Assembly: GCA_914767715.1 (NCBI GenBank)
Contig: OU612074.1
Coordinates: 20,694,062 to 20,758,061, forward strand
Reading direction: 5' to 3'
Origin: Membranipora membranacea
Taxonomy: Eukaryota; Bryozoa; Gymnolaemata; Cheilostomatida; Membraniporidae
DNA length: 64,000 nucleotides
The translations under genes were made by a program, and so were the position numbers. Below, in pieces: positions 46,700 to 57,538 of the stretch. The notes under the pieces are model-generated. The model was not told the origin of the DNA. It made no database searches and saw only the letters and a list, made by a program, of their open reading frames with translations. Each line of letters begins with the position of its first letter. Position 1 is the stretch's first letter.

Positions 46700-49375
46700 C
46701 CGCCTGTATGATCATAACCATTTCTTATGACAGTCTCCAAACACATCAGTAATAAACATACAAGTTGATTATTCATTGTCAGAGAATCCTAGATCAATTT
46801 CATACACCTTCAAAAGAGGTACAGTGAGGTAATGATAATATGAATACTAAGTCCACTAGAGTGCCAGAGTAACAATCTATTTTTCACATCAGTAATTGTG
46901 TCGGTGATGCAATGAGTTCTGTCATTTGATTCATTGACAGTTGAAAGACAGCCTGCAATTAATAGAGTTGACCAGGTCATGATCCTCTCTAACACCAAGG
47001 GTGGTGATTTAGATAAATAGATGGGGAGCCCCTCCTGTGGGTTCCATGGCCAAGCCCGATCATCCAAGGTATTTTAAAGCAGAAATGACAAGCGCAGGGT
47101 CACCATATCACCATTTTAGAGAGCCCAAAGAGCTATACATGCTTGTAGGTTCTCAAAACCCTCACAAACTTCTAAAATTTTAAAAATCTTTAGAAAAGAT
47201 TGATTTATGCTTTGTAGTTGTCACTGGACACTAGAAGGCTCCAAGTCTGAAGTGGAGACAGTGAGCTTAGAAATGATATCCAATCTCAATTGATCTAGTG
47301 TTAAAAGACATTTATGGGTGATAGCTATCATTTTTTCTTGCGCATACCCTATATTTATTTTCTACTTTGCTCTTCTGCCTCATTTCTGCAGGAGAGGTAA
47401 ACCCCGGGAAGACCACTAGCACCCCATAAATTTTTGAACCTCAGAATTTGAATCATTTACGGCGGGTAGGGGGCAAACAGTATTATGACCATTCCAATGA
47501 TACAAACAAAAGTCAGTTGTAATTTCTGCTTCAAGGTATTTAAATAGCAAGGGAAATCCTAAAAGAAGCTGACCTTTATATGGATTATTGTTTTAAGGAC
47601 ACTCTATTAATTTTTTATAGAGGAGGTAGTGCCTCCCCGTCTCCTCTAGGACTACAGACTTGACATTAGAGTAATAAATTTTCTATTCTCACACTTGCGT
47701 TTCCCTGTCACAAACTTCTTTTGACATATATCGCTATTTCAAGGAATTTTATAATCTGTGAAATAGTTTTGGTGTTCTTTGATTCAACCATAGTATTGTG
47801 GGGAGTGAGGTTTGAATTTTAGTATTGATATTTGATGGGTGGGTTGGAAAGGGGTAGGCTAGTTCAGCTCGGCTTTGTTGTAAGGATTCATCATTTAACT
47901 TTTCTTCATTTATTCAGAAAAGATCATTGTGCACATTGTGCATTGTGACAAGGGCCTTTGATAGTTCTGTTGAATAGCTCAAATTATAAACGAACATACT
48001 TTCAATTTTGTAAGTTACAAAGTATTATCACCATAAACTGTAGTTAGGCTTGTAAGGTCTGTGTCTTTTTTATAATGTACAAAACATAAAAGAAAGGACT
48101 ATTTTGGTGCCCTTCAAACTTGCTTGGATAATTTTTTCATACAAAAGTACTTTATTGACCAGTTGCACACTGCCAACGCCAACAGGCTATGGTAAAAAAA
48201 CATGCCAAGACACCTTAAACTCCATTAAAATTTACATCCTGTTGGCACCCTGATGTACCAAATCAAAGTTATCATGCATTTAGATGTTATGTAAGAATTC
48301 TATGAAACCTCTCCGCCTTCAATGATCAAAAGTGATAATAATGTATCAGCCAGATAAGTGGAGTCTATGTGTAAATCATCTAACACTACATCATTGGAAA
48401 GTATACAAATCTTAGTCCTAATACTCTCCTTCATTTCATGAGCACAAACTTCATAATTTATTCAAAGAGTAGGCTTTATTTACAATGCCATAAAAAGTAA
48501 TTAAAATTTATTACATATTATTATAAGCCATTATAATATTCCAGGCAATTTAAGATGTCAGTTTCGACTTCTTTTCTAGCAAAGCTAAAATATTGGTTTC
48601 AACAAAGTAGGAGCTTTAAATGATAAAAACCTCCGCCAGGTGACAACTGTTTTAGATTTAAACTATTTTTAAGGTAAATGCCTGGGAGAGAACATTATAT
48701 CAATTATCTACTGCTATAGCCAGCGTGCCATATATTACTCCTGTTTTCCCTGACGTGACTCCATTTAGGTCCCAGCAGAAATATTCCCTAGAAATATGGG
48801 CGGTATTAAATGCACTTTAAATTTCTGGAAAATAAATGCAAATGCTTCATCACATAAATTTACTTCCAATGACCTTAAAATCCAATACATTGTCTTTTAT
48901 TAGTTTTGATGCCCAGTACAATATGAAAAATTTTAAAAAGTGAGATATCACTTTTAAACAAGAATAGAACAAGTTTAGTTAGAGTACTCAGGGGTCTTCA
49001 ATATATGACCCACCGTCACTATAGCTTTTTCCCTTATAAATTGTATTCATCGTGAACCGAAATCTTCTTACAAAATAATGCTCTAACCTGAGCCTTCTAA
49101 AACTAATACTAAAACGTAAACATGCCTGAAATTTCATCCTTGAACAGTATTTGGCGAGTAATTCAATTCTACAGATCAAGAAATATTTACGAATGATAGA
49201 ATGTGTTTGTGGCCATCCCAAATTATTGTGCTAGCAAGAAAAAGACATTATAATAACCGAAGATTGTATACTGATTTGTGAAATGATGGCCTCTGAATTT
49301 TGCGCAGCTACATGGCTTAATGGAGTGGCTTTCGTGTGCAGCACAGTCACAGCCCAGCATTCCAAGAAACGCCTC
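46700..49375. other. Intergenic, nothing recognised
   Basis: AT-rich; no exon or repeat with good support. Confidence 0.45.
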
Positions 49376-49770
49376 TAAAGCTGCGTTTACATTAGGCCGT
49401 CTCCGTCAGCTGGCCACCAACTCAGGACTGAGCAGTCTTTAACCCCAAGTCTGAGCCAGAGTCTGAGACTGGCATGTTGTTTACATAGCACCGGCTTAGC
49501 CATTGTCAGTCTCAGAGAAAATAAATGTGAGTGATAGAAAAAAGGGCAGTATTGTGATCGCTAAATTAGGAATTTGTGTTAAGACGGGCAGTCTTGAGAC
49601 GGCAAAACGAGCACTGCTCGAATTGCCAGACACCGTCTTAAAAGCCGGTCAGACAAGGTCAGTCAACAGTTTTTTGTTGTTCACACTACACAGTCTCAGC
49701 CTCCATCTTAGTAATTTGTCGGTCAGACTCAAGACTGGGCCAAAAAACGGCCTAATGTAAACCCAGCTTA
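49376..49770. mobile_element. Non-autonomous TIR transposon (~395 bp)
   Basis: The left terminus AAGCTGCGTTTACATTAGGC is mirrored by the right terminus, whose reverse complement is AAGCTGGGTTTACATTAGGC: one mismatch in 20. The interior carries repeated 'gtctgag' and 'cagtctcag' motifs. The 85-codon ORF inside (49503-49760) runs into the right terminus and is not a transposase. Confidence 0.8.
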
Positions 49771-49774
49771 AGGC

Positions 49775-51660
49775 TTAATCAGCATAATTTTTTTTTCACA
49801 TAATTTACCAAAGCCCTGACTATCACTGCTTTAAAATAATAATGCAAATATTCATGAGGGATTTCTTGAGATGTATGACATATGGCATGTTATGACGTAT
49901 GACATAACAAAAGATAACTGTAGTTTATGTCATACCAAGAATATTTCCATAATTAGCCATAAATCTTTGGTCTAGATGTGGCAGTTTCTAACCCAACCTA
50001 GGAGGACACATGTCTGGGTTGTGCATTGACACATTCAGTCTAAGGTTGGGATCAAAGACGATATCTATGGTCGGGATACCCAATCCTTGTACATGACTTT
50101 GGTAGACCTAGAATGGCTCACTGATCAGTTTTTAGATTTGTAGAGCATATCTCATTGTTGCTTATGCGGGGTTATAGTTCCGTTACCTAAACACAAAATT
50201 GATGCAATTGTGACAGCAAATTTGAAAAAAGATTTTCTCCCAAGATAGAACACTCTATTTTAGGTATGAATTGTTGGTTAGTAATTGTATAAGTAAAGTT
50301 CTGTTACTTTGTGGGAATTTAAATATCTAATTTCTGTTAGAACCGCAAAGATTGCTTGCCCATTAAGCCATCACCAACCATACTAACTTGCGTGTTGTGC
50401 TTATAAAAAAGTAATAACACCAAAGCTCTGAGATTTAGCTCTGAAATACTCAGGGCTTTACATTGTTGGACATAACTAAAGCCACCTCTAGGATTTATAT
50501 TATCAGCATCTATCGATATCAATAGTGAATATAGTAATGTTTGTAATCGGCAATAGGATCCCCTGTTAAGAGGATCTGGTTTAAGATATGTTTAAAATGT
50601 GGTAGGGAGGTAAGGCGGGAACCAGCCTAGCTCAATAAAGGTTAAATGGTCTAAGTCTGTAGGTCAAGTCTAAAACTTCTCTTCCAGTTCATTAGCCTCC
50701 TCTTGCCCACCCTTCCTCACCTAATGTAAGGTATGTGCTAATTAAAAGTCAATTAATCAATCACTAATTTATTGGGAGGCAGACAACTGTAAACATAATA
50801 TGTCATCACAATTGGCCACAATTGATGAATTATTTCATAAGAAAGCCACAGTGAAACCTTATAAAATCATTAACAATCCTCATTAAATCTAATTAAGGCG
50901 GTTCAACTTAGTTTTTGTGCTGAATTAGAGGGAAATCAAGTCGATTATAGCTGAAGGTGATTCGACTGGCAAAATAGAGAGCTTCAAATTAACTAGAGTG
51001 CCCCTCCAAATGCTTTGTGTATTACTTATTCATTGCAAGCATAGGGTTTTAAAAATATAGTTTATTGCAATGTAATTAATCCATTTATGAGAAAGCTTTC
51101 CAAGCCTTATTATCATTGGACAAAGCCTCAATCAAAATTAATGAGGCTTTTTCAGCGGGGAAATCAAAACTTGGTTTGATGCTTGGTTAGGCAAAACCTA
51201 ACTCAATAGTAGCAAAGGAGGTTTGGCTGGCCACAGAGAAGGTTCCAAATTGACTGAAAAAATACCACACCAATATTCTGACACCCAGTTATTCATTTAT
51301 CATTTTTCATTCATTTTTTACGGAGCTGTATTGTTAATAAAAATTGGCTCACTATCAAGTATCTACTGATTTCAAGCACTCTTTGGCCATAGTGGTAAAA
51401 ATAAAAATGCTTATTCGACATTCCAACAATATAATTAACTTTTAGAAAAATCATTAAAAATTACTGATGCATAATAGGCAGTAGATCAAAAACACCCTCC
51501 CAAATGGTTGGCGGATAGACAAAAGGGGAGTTTCAACCGATTATGGTTTACCAATGTATTTAACAAAAAATCACATGATCAGTTTTATCAACCCTGAAGA
51601 ACTAACTGAGAATTGTGTAATACGCCCTTTTTCCTTTCAGCCTCAAGTGCATCCAAAGTT
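49775..51660. other. Intergenic, nothing recognised
   Basis: Includes a palindromic patch of 'tgtatgacat' motifs near 49870-49940. No gene seen. Confidence 0.45.
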
Positions 51661-51667
51661 GGAAGGG

Positions 51668-51675
51668 TATAAAAG
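51668..51675 (+). promoter_or_regulatory. TATA box of acidic gene 2
   Basis: TATAAAAG, 57 bp before the last base of the spacer preceding the ATG at 51732. Confidence 0.7.
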
Positions 51676-51731
51676 TATCTGTATTAGGAGATGATAACTA
51701 TCTGTTAGACAAGTCAGCATAGTGCATCACC

Positions 51732-54700
51732 ATGAGGGTTCTTATTCTGCTTACTACACTGCTATCAGCATCCTCAGCTCAAATGTGAGTGTTATAAATA
51801 TTTAAAAATAAATTTGTTTAATTTTATCGTGTGTCCTTTGTGTGCATGCTACTACAAAAATAACTTCCATTTTTATAAGGAAGGAATACAGTTGAATTTA
51901 ATTAAATGACAATTATCATGTATTTCTATTTTTATCCACTTTAACATTTATGAATACTGATAAGATTTTCTTTTGAATTTTATCACAAAAATGTTGCTTT
52001 AGTTTTATCATCATTGCTCTTGTATAATAATCTCCTGTTTATTATCTCTGTGTTTAATTTTAGCACATCAGAACCAGCTGCTCAGGCTCCAGCAGGACGA
52101 GCACCTCCAGCACAAGTCAATTCACAAATTGTACTTTGCAATGCGTACATAACAGCATTATTCACTGAGCTGGATCTGTTATACATGTGTATACAACCAA
52201 CACTTCCGCTAACTACTACTCAACAACTCACTACAGTATCGACCGTTGTCTCCATCCTCAAACAGTTGCAACCCACAGAAATTGCTGTTGAAGCTCCAGC
52301 TGCTGTCATCGAGACTCTGCCACTAGTTGCGCTGGAAAACATGACAGCTGGCCCTACCATGCTGGAACCAGTCGGAAACACTACCCTATCCGACTCATCA
52401 TTATCAGAGGTAACAGCTTCTGAACCAAACATTTCCGCAGTAATCGAGGTAGTCCAAGACAACACAACAGCATCAGAACCAAGTATTTTGGAGCCAGATA
52501 GTAATTCTACCTTCAGTGTCATGGAACCAGTTAATTCCACCATTGTTGCGCCTTCACTAGAAGTCCTCACTTCAACTGCTATTATGCCTGCACATCCTGA
52601 ACTTGCTACAGTTGATGCAACCACTCTTCCACCAACAGTTATAGAACCAGCAGTAACAGCTAACCCAGCCCTCGGTGGAGCACCTACAATAGCATCAGAA
52701 CAAAGCATCTTGGAGCCATTGATCGAACCGGCAGTAATTGAGGTAGTCCAAGACAACACAACAGCATCAGAACCAAGCAATTTGGAGCCAGTTGTTGAAC
52801 CTGCAGTGATTGAGGTAGTTAATAACAACACAACAGCAGCAGAACCAAGCATTTTGGAGCCAGTTAGTAATTCTACCTTGAGTGTCATGGAACCAGTTAA
52901 TTCCACCATTGTTGAGCCTTCCCTCGAAATCCTCACTTCAACTGCTATTATGCCTGCACATCCTGAACTTTCTACAGTTGATGCAACCACTCTTCCACCA
53001 ACAGTTATAGAACCAGCAGTAACAGCTAACCCAGCCCTCGGTGGAGCACCTACAATAGCATCAGAACAACGCATCTTGGAGCCATTGATCGAACCTGCAG
53101 TAATTGAGGTAGTCCAAGACAACACAACAGCATCAGAACCAAGCAATTTGGAGCCAGTTGTTGAACCTGCAGTGATTGAGGTAGTTAATAACAACACAAC
53201 AGCAACAGAACCAAGCATTTTGGAGCCAGTTAGTAATTCTACCTTGAGTGTCATGGAACCAGTTAATTCCACAATTGTTGAGCCTTCACTCGAAATCCTC
53301 ACTTCAACTGCTATTATGCCTGCACATGCAGATCATGCTCCAGCTGATCCTTCAGTTGTGACTGATCTGACCGCCCCTGCACCAGGAGTGATAGAACTAG
53401 CCCTGGGTGGAGCACCTGCTGCCACAGAGCTTCCAGCTGCCAACCTGGCTGCTCAGCCAGCAGTGATGGATCCAGTAGCAAACCAAATCGGTGCAGCAGG
53501 TGCAGCTGCACCTACAGACCCTCTGTTTCTTCCTATAATTTATGAACCAACAACATTACCTCTAGTATCCACAACCCCCATGGATCTCATGCCTGTGCCA
53601 GGAGATTTGATACCAACAGCTACAGAGTTGCCGCCAATTGAGCCAACACAAGTCGTCGACCCGGTTTCAGCAATTGACCAAGTTCCAGTTGCTGACCTTG
53701 TTCCAGTCGCTGACCCAGTTCCAGCTGTTGACCCAGTTCCAGCCGTTGACCCAGTTCCAGTCGCTGACCCAGTTCCAGCCGTTGACCCAGTTCCAGCCGT
53801 TGACCCAGTTCCAACTGTTGACCCAGTTCCGGCCGTTGACCCAGTTCCAGTCGCTGACACAGTTCCAGATGCTAATGTAGCTCAAGCCGTTGACCCTGTT
53901 GCTGCCGTTGACCCAGTTTCAGCCGTTGCCCCAGCTCCAGCCGCTGACCTAGTACCAGCTACTGACCATGTTCTTTCTGCCGACCAAGCTCAAGCTATTG
54001 ATCCAGTTCCAGTTTCTGACCCAGCTCAAGCTGTCAAGCCTGTTCCAGCCATTGACTCAACCGCGAATACTGCCAATATTGAGCTAGCAGCAAGCCCTGC
54101 GACTGTTGACGTGGTTCACACTATAAACAACCATGCTGCTGAAGGGAACCCATCGTTGATTGTCGCAGCGGCTCCAGCACCAGTAGCGATTCAGCCTGTC
54201 CAGAGAGATATGTTTATCCAACTAGCTAAGCTGCTTGGCCTCTTTGGCACTGCACCACAAGATCCGGCAGCATCAGCGAATCAGAATCAATATATCAATG
54301 CTCCAGTCACACAGGCAACAACAACTGCAGCACCTGTGTACCTTACAGATCGAAAATGTCCATGGGCTCGAGGTAAGAATTTCAATTTACATTATGGCAA
54401 CAATACAGTTATTAATGGCAAAACAAGATTTTGATTACTTGGCTTTTATAAAAAGCAAACACTTTGATAAGGGATTTTTTCTCAAACTTGGAGCAGTTGT
54501 ATGAGAAAGTTCAAGCTTTAGTTTATTTGAAGGTCTAAATATGTATGCTGTCATTAGATTTGAATAAGGTTTACATACCATAAGGTAAAATATGCAATAA
54601 AACTTTCTTTCCATTTCAGTGCCAGCAAATAGTGGGTGTAGATTTTTCGGGAGGCAGACTTGTCCACCAAACACCGTATATGACTTCACATTCTGTGTCT

Positions 54701-54786
54701 GTAATCACAAGTACCTGGTGGATCCGGTGACATGTAGATCGATACCACAAGGGAAACGTATGCCCAGCTACTGGCCCTACTTCTGA
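51732..54786 (+). CDS. Acidic Pro/Val-rich secreted protein, gene 2 (N-glycosylation-rich repeats, C-terminal FGRQ/CVCN domain)
   Basis: Exons 51732-51784, 52064-54372 and 54620-54786 (phases 2 and 1) total 2529 nt, or 842 residues. The signal peptide is MRVLILLTTLLSASSA. Cys43 and Cys60 frame an LF...LLYMCIQ motif shared gaplessly with gene 3. Then come long repeats of 122 residues with many N-x-S/T sequons (NTT, NST), rich in EP and VIEVV. A hexapeptide array of VDPVPA type follows (about residues 560-650). A linker ends TTAAPVYLTDRKC. The last exon gives GC, FGRQTC, FCVCN and VDP...C, as in gene 1, so the tail domain has six cysteines counting the one before the intron. The start is set by the TATA box, signal peptide and phase. 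An alternative start at 52014 lies inside intron 1 and is rejected. Likely extracellular; role unknown. Confidence 0.88.
52434..53330 (+). repeat. 366-bp coding tandem repeat with nested 72-bp duplication
   Basis: The landmark ATGGAACCAGTTAATTCCAC lies at 52521, 52887 and 53253, exactly 366 bp (122 codons) apart. Within units 2 and 3 a 72-bp (24-codon) block around GAGGTAGT is doubled (52740 and 52812); unit 1 has it once. All periods are multiples of three. Confidence 0.92.
53674..53960 (+). repeat. 18-bp coding array (VDPVPA hexapeptides)
   Basis: Units near GTTGACCCAGTTCCAGCC repeat about a dozen times with drift at the edges. The hexapeptide reads VDPVPA with VADPVP variants. Confidence 0.92.
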
Positions 54787-55100
54787 CTCAGTGATGTTCG
54801 CTAAAACAATGGTGAGTTCACCTGCTGACACCTGATAATTCTTTGCATAATGATTTTCTTTCTTTAGGAAACCATAGCTTGAAGATACTATGCTTGATTT
54901 ATTTTATGAATGGATTTCAAAACCATAAATAAGATATTGTATGTCAATTTCAACTGAACATACCCTAAAAATACCTTGACAATTCAACATTCTAACTGAC
55001 TTTGATATTTCTTTATAGGTGTAAGGTAGAAGATTTTCATAATCTGACTGAATGAACGACACTATATAAGTGGAAATAAAGGATTTGTGTCTAATCACTT
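54787..55100 (+). other. 3' UTR of acidic gene 2 with a probable UTR intron
   Basis: A donor (ATG|GTGAGT, exon end 54811) and an acceptor (TTTATAG, exon start 55019) bracket a likely 207-bp intron after the stop. AATAAA lies at 55075-55080. Confidence 0.5.
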
Positions 55101-57327
55101 AGCAACCACAGTCACAACAAAGTGATGGAGGACAGTTGAATAAATACTTCTGGCTGACATTGAACCTAGGGCCAAGTACAGAATCACAAAATCAACAATC
55201 ACTATAAGTAGCTGTTTATAATAATTTCATATTAATGATTTTATGGAAGCAAAAATATAAAGTATCACCTAACCTCTCCCTGAGAATAACTTTGAAGGTT
55301 TTATAACTTTTTAATCATCTGATATAGTCAGGTGGTATAATATGCCTGCATACGGTAGACTTTTAACTAGACCAATTATTTTTTTTATCTTCAAACTGTT
55401 AATGATCATAATATGAACATTCCTTATTTTAATGATCCACTTAATTTTGTATTTTAATTCCAGTGTTAGATCAACAGGCACCATAAAACTCTTATGTTAT
55501 ATGAGCTTCTCAATATTTATAATTATGGTTCTTCGTTATAACCTTCCATCACACCTAGTTTGCTCACACGACTGACAACACACAACTTTGTGTTTTTTTA
55601 AACCACTATCTTACAAAAAGGCAATTTTTTGTTTGCAGTAAAAATACATGTAGATATGAGTCTTATCAAAACTTGTCTATCCCTGAGTAATTCTTCTGAA
55701 AAGATAATATAATCTTTATTTGTTACTATCATCACTGGCTGACAAGTGTAAAATCGAATACTTGTTGGAATAAAACTGTTTCAATATCTGGTTGTTCTGC
55801 TTACCTCAATGAAATGTAATGTAATGAAATCTCGCCTAACCTCTAACAACACTATGTGAGACAGGTTGTCATTTCCTCCTCTTCAAATGGCGGGCAATTC
55901 CTATAACAAATTCGCTACATTAAAATTAGAGTTAAAGCCTACCTGCATCCTGCCCAATTAAAATAAATGATTCTAATTGATTGAGTGCATAATTAAGGCA
56001 GATTAATAAAACGCAGTGTAATGGAAGTCATGTTTATGGAAATGTACCTGGGACTCAATATTTTATCTGACTTGAGCATTCTAAACCAATCAGCATGGTA
56101 TAGGGTTCAGCAGTGCTGAAGAGCAAGTTCATCCATATCACGAATGTGCCTAATTAAAAATGCATAATACTGATCAATTGAATTACGAAGCACAAAAACA
56201 ACAACCTGTCAAATCATTTAAAGCAAGTGCCTAAAACACAACCATATTTTCGGTATGATTTGATGTCCTACATTCAAACTGGTAGAAACTGGCACCACTA
56301 GCTTCTCAGTCCTCTGACTGGGACATACGTGTTAATGTCAACAAACATCTTAACAAAAAGTTCTGCAGATTTTAAATAAATCATACAAATTATAATGTAC
56401 ATCGGAATATGCTCTTTGGGAACATAATGTGGATGATTGCTTCTATCAAGCAAATAGATGTACATGAATTATGACAATGGAGAATATTGGAGGTTCCCCA
56501 AAGAAGCGGTAGCAAAGGATCTGCATCCGGTCTTTATCGCCACTGACAAACAATCAAATATCATATATAAGATTCAAAATTATGTTGGTTTGTATAACAA
56601 CGCTTTGCATTGCAACCTTTGACGGCAAGTTAGCAACCTTGCACAGGCTTTAAAAGGTGAACTTTAGGCTAGCTAATATTTGCTCATCCAGGTCACTTTG
56701 AAATATTAACATAAACTGTGACTAGTGTGAACCGTTGCTAGATAACATTGATTCGTCCTATAATAGCTAATAATAACGCCTCTAGGGTACCAGGAATCTC
56801 TGTCTGGTCCAATCGTGAGCTCAGATTTGACTGTTTCATAATGACATCGCACTTTTATAATCATGTACAATTAATGTTAATATTAGAACAATATAATTTG
56901 ATTTATAATATTGAATTATCAGAATCCGGCAAAAAGAATGTACGAAAAGGACAATAGATTAGGCAAACATCTATCAATAAACCGATCAAACAGCCACTCC
57001 CTTCCAAATATCTCTATTTATATCGATATATTATAATGTTCAAATTACTTTGTTCTCCGTATTGCATGTTCCCACCCTCTCATTGCCCTACGTCCTGCAA
57101 AGTGTGATGTTTTCAAATGGATAATGATGAATAGGTATGTTATTGTGGAAGTAATCCAATGGGCCTTAATGTGTGGCCTTCATTAGATTATAAAACAGGG
57201 TATTAAATTAATATATAAAAAAAGTTAATTGCAAGTTATTTCCTCAAAATAAAAGTATAGTACATCATTCTACTGCTGTGTAAAAGTGCATATAGTATGG
57301 AATTGAAAAAAAAAATTTTTTTTTAAT
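55101..57327. other. Intergenic, nothing recognised
   Basis: AT-rich, no supported gene on either strand. Confidence 0.45.
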
Positions 57328-57538
57328 CATTGATATGAATTCATGGATACACATTGATTGACGTCCAAGTAACTACCGTTTAACACTCAAGCAAGCTGTT
57401 TTACGAAAGGTTAGCCGTAGCTTGCTGATCTTCTTGACCAATGAAATAGAGATTTCCATCCTTTAACCATCCAACGATTCCAATATGTTTGCGGAGGGTC
57501 AGATATGATCTGCTTATCCATGAATACATATCAGTGGC
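57328..57538. mobile_element. TIR element (MITE), short copy
   Basis: The ends ATTGATATGAATTCATGGAT and ATCCATGAATACATATCAGT are inverted repeats with two mismatches. Interior blocks match the copy at 28492-28810. Confidence 0.8.

Noticed and set aside
52220-53302. 360-codon minus-strand ORF
   Set aside because: It is the antisense of the repeat exon of acidic gene 2. It has no signal peptide or splice support, and its openness follows from the 366-bp period being a multiple of three.
53540-53885. Small ORFs in other frames across the VDPVPA array
   Set aside because: Frame shadows of the 18-bp repeat in acidic gene 2.
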